Source: Campylobacter concisus
Lineage (GTDB): Bacteria > Campylobacterota > Campylobacteria > Campylobacterales > Campylobacteraceae
Assembly (NCBI RefSeq): GCF_015229955.1
Contig: NZ_JAAKYZ010000001.1
Span: 124,001 to 188,000 of the forward strand
DNA length: 64,000 bases
Direction of reading: 5' to 3'
Positions within the stretch are counted from its first letter, which is position 1; each line of letters starts with the position of its first letter. Shown here piece after piece: positions 18,192 through 27,341 of this stretch. The notes beneath the pieces were generated by a model that searched no databases, was not told where the DNA came from, and saw only the letters and a program-made list of their open reading frames with translations. The translations under genes and the position numbers were made by a program.

Positions 18192-18431
18192 TTGAGTGAT
18201 TTTAAGAAAATCCTCTTGTTGGCTGAGCGGCTAAAGCGTATCTACTAGCACTTGGTTAAGGATATCGCTTTACTAAATGGCGCGGATCATAGCAAGATGT
18301 TCGAGTGCACAAAGGCGTTTGGTCGCGGTAGCGATAGGCGTTTTTATATGTTTTATCGTATGATTTGCTACTATGTAAATACGCCGCACCTAGACAAAGC
18401 CAAGCTAAAATGGTGGCTTTGGAAGGACTAA
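18192..18431 (+). pseudogene. Small gene interrupted by an in-frame TAG
   Basis: Starting at TTG 18192, with AGGAG at 18181-18185, the frame reads 18 codons, meets TAG at 18246-18248, and stays open in the same frame for another 60 codons to TAA at 18429. The downstream part is strongly protein-like: GADHSKMF, a basic stretch, aromatic-rich YMFYRMICYYVN, and a Trp-rich end (KWWLWKD). The frame reads sensibly across the amber codon, so this looks like a recently broken gene of about 79 codons. Family not recognised. It lies directly upstream of tRNA-Ser, a common place for integrated elements, so it may be a relic of one. A recoded or suppressed stop is possible but unlikely. Confidence 0.5.
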
Positions 18432-18516
18432 ATTTATAAATTTTTGTTTTAGATTTTTTATCTAAAGTCTGCAATTACGAAATGTAAATTTAAGCAAGAT
18501 ATCAGCGGCCTTCAAT

Positions 18517-18522
18517 TATAAT
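18517..18522 (+). promoter_or_regulatory. -10 box for tRNA-Ser
   Basis: TATAAT followed by GCG, 16 bases before the first base of the mature tRNA. A strong match to the sigma-70 -10 element; no clear -35. Confidence 0.6.
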
Positions 18523-18537
18523 GCGATTTCTTTTTAT

Positions 18538-18628
18538 GGACAGATGGGTGAGTGGCTGAAACCACACCCCTGCTAAGGGTGCAGCTCTTAATCGGGGCTC
18601 GAGGGTTCAAATCCCTCTCTGTCCGCCA
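18538..18628 (+). tRNA. tRNA-Ser (anticodon GCT)
   Basis: A class II tRNA with long variable arm. Acceptor stem GGACAGA pairs perfectly with TCTGTCC; the anticodon stem CACCC/GGGTG frames loop CTGCTAA, giving anticodon GCT, which reads AGC and AGU serine codons. The T arm is GAGGG-TTCAAAT-CCCTC, the discriminator is G and the CCA end is encoded (18626-18628). No direct repeat of the 3' end and no integrase were seen nearby. Confidence 0.96.
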
Positions 18629-19116
18629 CTGCTTATAGATAATCATAAATTTTATTATTGTTTAACATTATTTTTTAAATATCTTTATATAAAATTTTTC
18701 GCGTTAGAAAATTGCTTACCTAGTAAAACTTAACTATAAGTTTGTAGATTTTAGACTGATGATTTTTTGTGAAATTTATAAGTAAAAATTTTATAGTGAT
18801 CACACATTTTTTAAAAAATATGATTTTTTTGGTTATATTGTTGTTTCAAACTAATTAAAAATATCTTAAATTAAGTTTTTATTATAAAAAATATTATATT
18901 TTGCTTAATTAATTATATTGATAATCAAAAAGCTATTTTTTGATAAAAGCTTATAATTCGCTTTTTACAAACTATTGACATTTGGAATTTATATATTTAA
19001 TTAATATATTTTTTTCTTAAAAGATAAAATTTCTCATATAAAGTTATATCTTATAAAGATAGTATATAATCACGTAAAAATTTAAATAATACAAAAAATA
19101 ATAATAAGGAGTAATC
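18629..19116 (+). other. AT-rich non-coding leader upstream of the adhesin gene
   Basis: No gene is visible in these 488 bases. They are strikingly AT-rich, with long A and T tracts of the kind that bend DNA or bind H-NS-like or Fur-like regulators. Two TATAAT boxes occur: 18952-18957, and 19065-19070 (about 47 bases before the adhesin start). A GATAATCA stretch at 18920-18927 weakly resembles half of a Fur site. The length suggests a regulated promoter region for the large surface protein that follows. Confidence 0.5.
19065..19070 (+). promoter_or_regulatory. Probable -10 box for the adhesin gene
   Basis: TATAAT preceded by AGTA and followed by CACG, about 47 bases before the TTG start. Typical of Campylobacter sigma-70 promoters, which often lack a clear -35. 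Confidence 0.5.
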
Positions 19117-22100
19117 TTGGCTAAAGAAGCTGGAGTAGTAAAATTTATTAGTGGCAAGGCGGTCGCTATCGATCAAAACGGAAATGAGAGAGAGCTAAAA
19201 GTAGGTGACATCCTTTATATGGGGGAGAGTATCAAGACAAGTGATGCAGCTGATAAAATAACAATTGTTTCAAATAATGGAAAAGAGATTACGATTGTAG
19301 GCAATGAAACACTTGCGTTAAATCAAAGCACCATAGGCGCGGAAGGCTTGGCAGATGTTAGTGATTTGCAAAATGCTATTTTAAATGGTGGAGATCTAAC
19401 AAAACTTGAAGAGACTGCTGCTGGTGGAAACACTGCTGCTGGTGGTGGAGATGGTGTTAGCCTAGGTGATGCTAAATTTGCTGAGGGTGGCCACTATTCA
19501 AACATTAATGCAACATATAGAAGTTTAAGTGATACAAACAGAGCTTTTGCATCATACGATAGCCCAATAAGCGGATACAATGGTGGAGATGATACTATAA
19601 TCCCAAGCGATCCTCTTGTAACTTTTATAAGCGATCTTAATAATGATGGTACTTTAAGCAGGGTTGAGCATGCACGTGATACAAATTTAAATACGTCAAA
19701 AGTTCTTATTACAATTCCAAATGATGGCACAGTAAGGGCCGGAGATATACTAAATATCACTATAACTAAGCCAGATGGTAATACTGAAAATAAAACAATT
19801 CCTATCACTCCAACTATTATAAGTAATGGTTATCAGTTTGATGCGCCAATACAGACTGGCAAAATTTCAAAAGTTGATGCAACTATTACAAATTTTCAAG
19901 GAAATGTTAGTGGTAGAAGTGAAGATAGCGTAACTTCAAGTGGCTTTAGTGCTCCAGAGGTTAAATTTACAGAGGATAATGGTCCTGATAATAATCTATT
20001 AACATATACTGAAAATGCTAAAGATGGCAAATTAAATGAAACTCCAGTGCTTATAACTGTAAAAGATGTGATTGTTGGAGATGTGCTTCACGTGACTTTG
20101 ACAAAGCCTGATGGTACAACTGAGGTTAGAAATGTACCTATTGATCAAAACATAATAGATAATGGATATAAGATAGATAATATGCAAGTCGAGCACGGGA
20201 AGCCTTCAAAAGTAGAAGCTTATGTAGCAGATAGTACAAACACGATGAGAAGTGCAACTGCAAGTGACTCTACTACTCTTGATGTAAAGCCGACTTTGAA
20301 ATTTACTGAAGATACAGATGATAATATCTATCTATATGATAATGAAAATAAGCAAGATAACGACTTTAGAAGCACGACAGTAGAGATAACTTTACCAAAA
20401 GATGTAGTTATTGGCGATAAGATCGTTATAACTTATACCGACCCGCTAACTAAGCAAAATACAACAAAAGAAATTTCTCTTACACAAGAGATGATTGATA
20501 ATCAAAAAGTAAATACATCTCTTCCGATATTTCCAGATGTAAGAACATCAGCTAGTGTTCATGTGGTAGATAAAAACAATGTTCGAAAAAGCGAAGAGTC
20601 AGATCAAGATAGTGTAATGCCTATTGGTAGAAATTTAGAAATGACATTACCAGAAGAAAAGACTCTTCATGAAATTTCAAGACAAGAAAGTACTGATGAC
20701 AATAAAGTAAATAAAACCACAGCAAGGATTACTCTGCCAAATAAAATTGATAATGGCGATAAGCTTACGCTAACTATTACTGGACCTGATCCTGATGATC
20801 CTGTAAATAATCCTTCTAAAACTTATACAAGAGAATTTACTATACATATGGATAGTAAAGGTGTCGTAACTAGTGTAACAGAAAATGGAACTTCCAATGT
20901 TTTAACGCCTATAAAAGCAAGTGATAATCAATATATCATCAATGTTTCTGGTATCCAACTAAAGCATGGAGAAGATACGACTATTAAGGCCAAAGTTACA
21001 AATTTAAATCCAAATAGACATACATCTATAAATGAGCCAGAAGTATCGGCTAGTTTAGAGTATGTAAAAAAACCTGAAGTTATCTTTGAAGAAGCTAAAG
21101 GTGCCAAGAGTATGACTAGAGAGCAAGCTATGAGTGATCATGATCTTAATAACACAACAGTCACTATAAAGCTTCCTAAAAATGCAGTAAGCGGAGATAA
21201 ACTAACTGTAACTATAAAAGATCCAAATGAAGCTACTGCTAGAGAAATAAAATATACTATTGGAAAAGATAATAATGGTAAGTTCTTTGTAAAAGATAGC
21301 GATGGTAATAAAGTAGATACAGAAACAGATGGTAGAAGCTTTAAAATTTCTGGCATTAAAACAGCGACTGGTCTAGAAACTAAAGTAACAGCTGAGATAA
21401 AAGATAAAGATGGTATTCAGCATGCAGAAGATACAAGCACGGTTACTATCTCAAATATAAACGATATGGCGGTATATTTCAAAGAGGACGCTGACCGTAA
21501 CGTATCTTTAACGAGAGCAGAGAGCAAGGACGCGGATGGCGACCTACATAAAACGACAGTAGTAGTAAAAGTGCCAAATAACGTTATAGCTGGTGATGTG
21601 GTAACTGTAAAAATAGATAATGGCACTTCACCTAAAACTTATAAGGTTACAGGTAGAGATCCAAGCGGTAAAATCATGCTAGAAGATACTTCTACCCATA
21701 CTTCTATAACTGCAAGTGATAAAAATGAGATAGAAATTCCTGGCGTAGAGATCATTGCTGGCAAGACCATCAATGTAACTACTGAGACCACCGATGCAAG
21801 TGGCGGCAAGAAGGCCGAAGCTCAAAATCATAATACTCTTGAAAAGCTTCATGAAGACATGGAGATAACTTTTGAAAAAGATACCAATAATGATGGTATT
21901 TTGGGCAGCACAGAGGCAACTGGAGCGACTACTATAGCAACTATCAAGCTTCCTTCAAATTTTGTTTTAGGTGATAAATTAATAGTAGAGTCACACAACG
22001 AAGACACGCCAAACAATAAAACGACCAAGACATATGAGATAGTAAAAGACAATAACGGCAAATTGATAGCCAAAAATGGCAGTGAAGAGCTTGATATTAC

Positions 22101-24144
22101 CGATGATGCTGATAGCAATAAGGTGGTCAAATATACACTTGGCTTAACAGAAGATCATAAGACTATCATTAATGCCAAGGTTACTGATAATACTGGTGCT
22201 GATAAGGTTGAGACAAATAGTGATATTACGCTTGATGCTCAAGGTAGCGGTTCTGGAACAGGCTTTAGGCTATTTATTGATGAGGATAAAGATAGAAACG
22301 GAGTTCTAAGTAGAGATGAAGCCATGAAGGATGGAAATTTAAATACCACTTCGGCAATACTTCAAATCCCAACCACTGTAAATAGTGGTGATGTTATAAA
22401 AGTTAAGATAAATGGTGGGGCAGAGAAAACTTATACCGTTGCTTCAAATGATGGTACAAACGTTACTATAAAAGATGCAGGTGGCAGCATTGTCGCACTT
22501 GAGCCAGGAAATAAACTAAAAATTGCTAATGTTCATATTGATAAAGATAATCCAGCAGTGGTTGAAGCTACTATAAATGGAGTAACAAAAATAGCTAAAG
22601 CTACATTAGAATCAGTAGATACTAAAAATTTAAAGATTGAATTTGTTGAAGATAATGCAAGTAGAGACAATGTAATAGATAGAGATGAAGCTATTTTGGA
22701 CAATGATATAAAAAAGACAATTATAAGCGTTCAGGTGCCGCATAATGTCACAAATGGCGATAAGGTAGCAGTAACAATAAAAGAGCCTCAAACTAATGGT
22801 ACAACAGGATCTAGAACTATAACTTATACTGTTTCAAAAACTGCTAATGGTAAAATTTCATTAACAGATGATAGTGATACTACTCATACTCCACATGAAC
22901 TAGAAAATAACACTATAAAAATTCCTGGCGTTGCTATGCTTCCAGATCGCGAAACTAGTGCAGTAGCTACTATAACAAATGGCGCTGAGACTACAACTAG
23001 TAGTGAAGCAAAAGCTAAACTTGCACCTTTAAGTGAAGCGGGTTTAAGTGTAAGCATAGTTGCTGACAAAAATGACAATGGCATTATCTCAAGAGATGAG
23101 TCAGGTAGTAAAATTTCAAAGGTTTATGTTTCTATCCCAGGAAGTGTTGTAGCTGGTGATAAGATAGATGTCAAGATAACGAATCCTGATGGATCTACTG
23201 CGACTAATCATTACGAAGTTATAGGAAAAGACGTTAATGGTAAAACTACTTTAAAAAATATAGCAGATCCTATGCATCCGATTACACTAGGTAGGGATAA
23301 TCCACTTGAACTTGATGCTACTATCGCAGTTGATAAAGAAACAAAAGCTGAAGTTACTCTAACTGACACATTTGGTGAGAGCAAAACAGTAAGCGATACG
23401 GCACATGCTGAGATCGATGCTATAAGAGGCATCATGTTTAATAAAGATATAAAAACCTCAGAAAGTGGTGAAAGATCTACTTCGGTTAAAGTTTATCTTA
23501 ATGAAGATGCCAGAAATGGAGATACGGTAGAGTTTAAATACACTGATCCAGACAACCATGCATTAACTAAGACCGCAACATATACTCTATCAGCTGCAGA
23601 TATAGCAAAAGGCACATTTGACCAAGAGCTTGATATCAATGCAAGATCAGCCTATGATTTAAATGTTAAAGCCTCACTTAAAACTTCAGATGGCTTAGAG
23701 TCTAAATCTTATGAGCCTTATAAACCACTTCATATAGGCGTTGAAAACTATACGGTTAAATTTGACGCAAGTAAAGATATGAAAGGTGGCGAAGGTCATG
23801 ATACTTTAGTGTTTGATAAGCAAATAGTTGATCTTAGAGGCATTACTAATCTTGATTCAAAAGTGGAAAGCTTTGAAAACCTTGAGCTTAAAGGAGAAAC
23901 AAAGATCAAATTTAATGCACAAAACATCCTTGATATCACTGATAATCCTGATACGGTGCTTAAGATAAAAGGTGGTGATGTTGATGCTAATGGCAATAAA
24001 ATCACAAAAGTTGATCTAGTTCATAAATGGACCGAAGATCATTCTTATGATACTGCTGGATTTAAAGGCTACTCAAGCATATATCAAATAAATGGCAAAA
24101 CTATCCATATCCAAATAGACGACAAAATCCATACTGATCTTTAA
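19117..24144 (+). CDS. LapA/BapA-type giant adhesin with retention module
   Basis: A 1,675-residue surface adhesin. Start TTG at 19117 follows AAGGAG. Residues 1-110 match the N-terminal retention module of LapA-type proteins, which plugs the outer-membrane TolC-like pore. They end in two TAAG motifs (100-103 and 106-109), the site class cut by LapG-type proteases. From about 165 to 1540 come eleven Ig-like repeats of roughly 105-150 residues, each with a GD(K/V/I) turn. At least five start with EF-hand-like loops (e.g. D173-N175-D177-G-E184). The C-terminus has one RTX nonapeptide (GGEGHDTLV near 1557) and a beta-rich type I secretion domain. I see no Cys and a single Trp. No secretion or LapD/LapG genes are adjacent. 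Probably used in biofilm or host attachment. Confidence 0.85.
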   Translation: MAKEAGVVKFISGKAVAIDQNGNERELKVGDILYMGESIKTSDAADKITIVSNNGKEITIVGNETLALNQSTIGAEGLADVSDLQNAILNGGDLTKLEETAAGGNTAAGGGDGVSLGDAKFAEGGHYSNINATYRSLSDTNRAFASYDSPISGYNGGDDTIIPSDPLVTFISDLNNDGTLSRVEHARDTNLNTSKVLITIPNDGTVRAGDILNITITKPDGNTENKTIPITPTIISNGYQFDAPIQTGKISKVDATITNFQGNVSGRSEDSVTSSGFSAPEVKFTEDNGPDNNLLTYTENAKDGKLNETPVLITVKDVIVGDVLHVTLTKPDGTTEVRNVPIDQNIIDNGYKIDNMQVEHGKPSKVEAYVADSTNTMRSATASDSTTLDVKPTLKFTEDTDDNIYLYDNENKQDNDFRSTTVEITLPKDVVIGDKIVITYTDPLTKQNTTKEISLTQEMIDNQKVNTSLPIFPDVRTSASVHVVDKNNVRKSEESDQDSVMPIGRNLEMTLPEEKTLHEISRQESTDDNKVNKTTARITLPNKIDNGDKLTLTITGPDPDDPVNNPSKTYTREFTIHMDSKGVVTSVTENGTSNVLTPIKASDNQYIINVSGIQLKHGEDTTIKAKVTNLNPNRHTSINEPEVSASLEYVKKPEVIFEEAKGAKSMTREQAMSDHDLNNTTVTIKLPKNAVSGDKLTVTIKDPNEATAREIKYTIGKDNNGKFFVKDSDGNKVDTETDGRSFKISGIKTATGLETKVTAEIKDKDGIQHAEDTSTVTISNINDMAVYFKEDADRNVSLTRAESKDADGDLHKTTVVVKVPNNVIAGDVVTVKIDNGTSPKTYKVTGRDPSGKIMLEDTSTHTSITASDKNEIEIPGVEIIAGKTINVTTETTDASGGKKAEAQNHNTLEKLHEDMEITFEKDTNNDGILGSTEATGATTIATIKLPSNFVLGDKLIVESHNEDTPNNKTTKTYEIVKDNNGKLIAKNGSEELDITDDADSNKVVKYTLGLTEDHKTIINAKVTDNTGADKVETNSDITLDAQGSGSGTGFRLFIDEDKDRNGVLSRDEAMKDGNLNTTSAILQIPTTVNSGDVIKVKINGGAEKTYTVASNDGTNVTIKDAGGSIVALEPGNKLKIANVHIDKDNPAVVEATINGVTKIAKATLESVDTKNLKIEFVEDNASRDNVIDRDEAILDNDIKKTIISVQVPHNVTNGDKVAVTIKEPQTNGTTGSRTITYTVSKTANGKISLTDDSDTTHTPHELENNTIKIPGVAMLPDRETSAVATITNGAETTTSSEAKAKLAPLSEAGLSVSIVADKNDNGIISRDESGSKISKVYVSIPGSVVAGDKIDVKITNPDGSTATNHYEVIGKDVNGKTTLKNIADPMHPITLGRDNPLELDATIAVDKETKAEVTLTDTFGESKTVSDTAHAEIDAIRGIMFNKDIKTSESGERSTSVKVYLNEDARNGDTVEFKYTDPDNHALTKTATYTLSAADIAKGTFDQELDINARSAYDLNVKASLKTSDGLESKSYEPYKPLHIGVENYTVKFDASKDMKGGEGHDTLVFDKQIVDLRGITNLDSKVESFENLELKGETKIKFNAQNILDITDNPDTVLKIKGGDVDANGNKITKVDLVHKWTEDHSYDTAGFKGYSSIYQINGKTIHIQIDDKIHTDL

Positions 24145-24150
24145 TCCCCA

Positions 24151-24178
24151 AAATGAGTGCGTAAATTCGCACTCATTT
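24151..24178 (+). terminator. Terminator after the adhesin gene
   Basis: AAATGAGTGCG (24151-24161) and CGCACTCATTT (24168-24178) make a perfect 11-bp stem with a 6-base loop, starting six bases after the adhesin stop. The T run is only the ATTT of the stem itself, but stem strength and position make it convincing. Confidence 0.8.
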
Positions 24179-24244
24179 CAAACTCAAACTCACATTATTT
24201 TTTAAGTCTTGTTTTACTAATATTTGCTCCTTAAAGGAGAAAAT

Positions 24245-24838
24245 ATGAAAAATTTAATAGCCGTTATTATAGTTATTGCTGCACTTGCTTTTGGTGCTTT
24301 TAAGTATATAAATTCATTTGTTGCGCTTGATGAAAATGTAAATGCAAAGTGGTCACAGGTGTTAAATCAATATAAAAGAAGAGCTGAGCTTGTGCCAAAT
24401 TTGGTTGAAACTGTAAAAGGCTACGCAGCCCATGAACAAAAAATTTTTGAAGATGTGGCAAATGCTAGAAGCAAGAGCATGCAAGTAAGCGTTGATGCAA
24501 GTGGTCTTAGCGATGAAGCTAAGATGAAAGAATTTATGACAGCACAAAGCTCATTTGGCTTGGCACTTGGCAGGCTTATGGCAGTTAGTGAGAACTATCC
24601 AGAGCTAAAAGCAAATCAAAATTTCTTATCTCTTCAGAGTCAGCTTGAAGGTACGCAAAACCGCATAAGCGTAGCAATGCATGATTATATTGAAGCTGTA
24701 AAAGAGTATAACGTAGCCCTTAGAAGCTTTCCAAATAAATTTATAGCAAGTGCTTTTTATCCTGAGCTAAAGCCAAAACAAAATCTTGAAATAAGCAACG
24801 ATGAGAAGATAAATCCAAAAGTTTCATTTGAGAAATGA
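24245..24838 (+). CDS. lemA: LemA family protein
   Basis: About 197 residues. ATG 24245 follows AAAGGAGAAA, better than the in-frame TTG at 24224. One N-terminal membrane helix (about 4-22), then a long helical bundle with the family signatures WSQVLNQYKRRAELVPNLVETVKGYA and a late RSFPNKFIASAFYPELKP region. LemA proteins are membrane-anchored coiled proteins of unknown exact role, very often paired with a TPM-domain gene, as here. It overlaps the next gene by 4 bases. Confidence 0.9.
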   Translation: MKNLIAVIIVIAALAFGAFKYINSFVALDENVNAKWSQVLNQYKRRAELVPNLVETVKGYAAHEQKIFEDVANARSKSMQVSVDASGLSDEAKMKEFMTAQSSFGLALGRLMAVSENYPELKANQNFLSLQSQLEGTQNRISVAMHDYIEAVKEYNVALRSFPNKFIASAFYPELKPKQNLEISNDEKINPKVSFEK

Positions 24839-25692
24839 TAAAGAAAATTTTTGCTCTTTTATTTTTTACATTTTGCTTTTGTTTTGCCATAAATTTTAAC
24901 GAGCAGATAAATGATGAGGCTCAAATTTTCTCTAAAAATGAGAAAGCTGAGCTTTTAAGTTTGGTGCAAAATTACGAGCAAAATAGTATGACGCAAATTG
25001 CTATCGTGACGCTTAAATCACTAGAAAATAAAAGCATAGAAGAGATCTCTCTTGAGATAGCTAGAGGCTACAAGCTGGGACAAAAACAAAGCAGTAATGG
25101 AGTGCTTTTAATAATCGCTCCAAACGAGAGAAAAGTACGTATAGAAGTTGGTTATGGGCTTGAAGGCGTACTAACTGACGCTATATCAAGCCAGATCATA
25201 AATGATGTGATAATACCTAAATTTAAGCAAGGCGATATGGGCGGTGGCGTGATAGATGGCATAAGAGCTATCATAAAAGTAGCTAGTGGCGAAGAATTTG
25301 AAAGCGAGAGCGATGAAGAAGAGATACCATTTGGAATAGTTGCCTTTTTCGCTGGCATGATCTCGTGTTTTATCTCTGGCTTTTTAGGTAAATTTTTTAT
25401 GCGAATTGGCTTTAGTGCGTGTTTTGCAGGGCTTACATCTACGGTATTTGAGCAATTTTTTGGCGTGCAAAATTACTTCATTGTCTTTGCTATTGTGTTT
25501 GTAATATTTTTTATTATTTTAAAAAATGCCTTTAAAAAAAATACTCAAAGCAAAAATACATATAGTGGCTTCAGACGAGATAGATCAGACTCAAATAGCA
25601 GTGGCAGCGGCCATTCAAGCAGTTCAAGAGGTGGTGGTTTTAGTGGCGGCGGAGGCGGTTTTGGCGGAGGTGGGGCAAGTGGCAGCTGGTAA
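24835..25692 (+). CDS. TPM-domain (YgcG-like) membrane protein
   Basis: A 285-residue protein with a cleavable signal peptide (1-18), a TPM domain (about 22-145; motifs DEAQIFSKNEKAEL, NGVLLIIAPNERKVRIEVGYGLEG and DAISSQIINDVIIPKFKQGD), two or three membrane helices (about 160-235), and a Ser/Gly-rich tail ending in GGGGASGSW. Such LemA-TPM pairs are common in bacteria; related TPM proteins have been linked to photosystem repair in plants and to envelope functions, but the bacterial role is unclear. Start ATG overlaps lemA by 4 bases. Confidence 0.88.
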   Translation: MIKKIFALLFFTFCFCFAINFNEQINDEAQIFSKNEKAELLSLVQNYEQNSMTQIAIVTLKSLENKSIEEISLEIARGYKLGQKQSSNGVLLIIAPNERKVRIEVGYGLEGVLTDAISSQIINDVIIPKFKQGDMGGGVIDGIRAIIKVASGEEFESESDEEEIPFGIVAFFAGMISCFISGFLGKFFMRIGFSACFAGLTSTVFEQFFGVQNYFIVFAIVFVIFFIILKNAFKKNTQSKNTYSGFRRDRSDSNSSGSGHSSSSRGGGFSGGGGGFGGGGASGSW

Positions 25693-25757
25693 AATTTCAT
25701 CAAAGATTAGTTTGAAAAACCCAAATCCTTTAAAATATAAAAAATTTAGGAGCAAAA

Positions 25758-26438
25758 ATGCTAGCTGGCGAGCTACTTAAAAGCCATTTTGCTAAATTTG
25801 ATCTGGTGGCGGTGCTTAGTAAATTTTTAGAGCAAAGTCATTTTGATAAAGAAAAATTTGATCTGCTCAAACAAAATAACTTTAAAATTTTAGATAAAAA
25901 TATAAAGCAAGAGATAGTTGGGACTGCTGGTTTTAAAGAGTTTTTTGACGAGAAATTTCAGAGCTTTTTATGCGAGCTTATGCAAAGTAAAGTTTTAATT
26001 GTTTCTGGCAAAGAGTATAAATTTAGCGAGCTTGAAATTTATACTTGTTTTGACGCAAATACCTACAAAAGGCAGTGCGAGGCAGGAGAGATTTACTTTC
26101 ACAACTTTGGTTTTGACATATCTTTTAAAAGCGAGCCATCGCTTTATGGTGGCATTTTAGTAAGAAGCCTAAAGCCCTTAAGCGGACAAAATTTTATCTT
26201 TGGGCCAAGAAAATGTGCCTTGCATATCTTAAATAGCAAAATGAGCAATTTAAACTTTGATCTAAAAGAGGCTGATCTTAGAAAAGATAAGATTACTTTT
26301 GCGTCACGTATTAGATCATTTGGCGATGAAAACCAGCAAAAAAATGATTGTCTTAGAGCATTTACTGCTGAGTTTGAAAAAGCATTAGAGTTTGATGAAA
26401 ATTATAAAAAGAGATTAAATGCCTATAAAAAGGGGTGA
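25758..26438 (+). CDS. Conserved hypothetical protein with YGGILVRSL motif
   Basis: A 226-residue soluble protein, no signal or membrane segment. ATG 25758 follows TTAGGAGC. Recognisable features are the stretch GEIYFHNFGFDISF and the motif YGGILVRSLKPL, followed by FGPRKCAL. The GGxLVRxLxPL pattern is reminiscent of alkyladenine-glycosylase-like folds, and proteins of this unknown family occur in other bacteria, but I cannot assign activity. Its end overlaps the phosphopantetheinyl transferase gene by 20 bases, so it may be cotranscribed with the aryl-polyene cluster; nothing in it points to polyketide chemistry. Confidence 0.55.
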   Translation: MLAGELLKSHFAKFDLVAVLSKFLEQSHFDKEKFDLLKQNNFKILDKNIKQEIVGTAGFKEFFDEKFQSFLCELMQSKVLIVSGKEYKFSELEIYTCFDANTYKRQCEAGEIYFHNFGFDISFKSEPSLYGGILVRSLKPLSGQNFIFGPRKCALHILNSKMSNLNFDLKEADLRKDKITFASRIRSFGDENQQKNDCLRAFTAEFEKALEFDENYKKRLNAYKKG

Positions 26439-26940
26439 AATTTATCTTCTTATCAGCTTTTGCGGTGAGAAATTTAGCTCAAAAATGCTAGATAAAAAAG
26501 ATCGCAGAAGAGTAAAAAAATATCCAAATTTAATAAAACAAAACTTATTTAAAATATCTCGCTACTTAAAATTTAAAGCAAAGATGCGAGGTAAAATCTG
26601 TCTTTCTCATAAAGAAAATATCGCAGTTTTAGCCATTTCAAAAGAAAAGATCGGAGTCGATGTAGAAGAGCTAAAGCAGAGAAATTTTAACTCAGTAGCT
26701 AGCTTTTGCTTTACAAAAGATGAGAGCAAAATTTTAGCAAATGCAAAAGACAAAATGCAAAAATTTTATGAAATTTATACTGCAAAAGAGGCAATTTTAA
26801 AGCTTAAAAATTTATCGTTTAGCGATCTTGGTACTACCAGCTACGATGAAATGGCAAAAAAATACTTAATTATTAATAATTCATTTATTATTTGCCTTGC
26901 ATTTAAGCAATGCAAAGATATAATTATTAAACTTTTGTAA
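26419..26940 (+). CDS. 4'-phosphopantetheinyl transferase (Sfp-like)
   Basis: Activates acyl carrier proteins by adding the phosphopantetheine arm from CoA. A 173-residue protein with the two family motifs: IGVDVEEL (D81, E83, Mg binding) and YTAKEAILK (K-E-A at 123-125). It is longer than AcpS, so it belongs to the Sfp/EntD-like group. It is the first gene of the aryl-polyene-type cluster and overlaps the preceding unknown gene by 20 bases. Its likely substrates are the two carrier proteins at 32715 and 32975. Confidence 0.85.
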   Translation: MPIKRGEIYLLISFCGEKFSSKMLDKKDRRRVKKYPNLIKQNLFKISRYLKFKAKMRGKICLSHKENIAVLAISKEKIGVDVEELKQRNFNSVASFCFTKDESKILANAKDKMQKFYEIYTAKEAILKLKNLSFSDLGTTSYDEMAKKYLIINNSFIICLAFKQCKDIIIKLL

Positions 26941-26963
26941 TTTTTAATATTAAAAGGTAAAGA

Positions 26964-27341
26964 TTGCTTATAAAAAAAATAGTCATAATCCTTGCTATTT
27001 CGCTTTTTGCTCTTGGATGTGCAAAGAAATTTGATACACCGCAGATGGCAGATTTTGACTTGAAAACATTTAAGGTAAGCTCATCAAAAGGTCTACTTTT
27101 GCTTTATGTGCAAAATAGCGGGAACGAGTATAAATTTAGCCTTGTAAATGCACTTGGCGCGCCAGAAGCTAGGCGAATTTTAAAAGAAGGTAGCTTTAGA
27201 AATTTAGGTTTTTTGCCACCAAATAGTGCCTACAATGAACTTTTTATAAAAGTGCTAGAGATGATTAAAGATGAAAAAAGCGAGCAAAAATTTATGATAG
27301 ATGATCAATATTATGAGGTAGAAAGTGTTGATCTACGTTAG
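26964..27341 (+). CDS. Small lipoprotein of the aryl-polyene cluster (ApeN/DUF3261-like position)
   Basis: Encodes 125 residues from TTG 26964, with AAAAGG just upstream. The signal ends in lipobox F-A-L-G-C (Cys19). The mature part is short and beta-rich, with KGLLLLYVQNSG and YKFSLVNALGAP. In described aryl-polyene clusters a DUF3261 lipoprotein directly precedes the ketosynthase-dehydratase-reductase-ketosynthase block, and this gene stands in exactly that place. Family membership is inferred from position and general pattern. Overlaps the next gene by 17 bases. Confidence 0.6.
   Translation: MLIKKIVIILAISLFALGCAKKFDTPQMADFDLKTFKVSSSKGLLLLYVQNSGNEYKFSLVNALGAPEARRILKEGSFRNLGFLPPNSAYNELFIKVLEMIKDEKSEQKFMIDDQYYEVESVDLR

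Noticed and set aside
18256-18474. Minus-strand 72-codon frame near tRNA-Ser
   Set aside because: It lies opposite the amber-broken plus-strand frame, which has a better ribosome site and more protein-like text.
18538-18628. tRNA-Ser as the attachment site of a resident genomic island
   Set aside because: No integrase, no direct repeat of the tRNA end and no island genes follow; the next gene is an adhesin with its own promoter.
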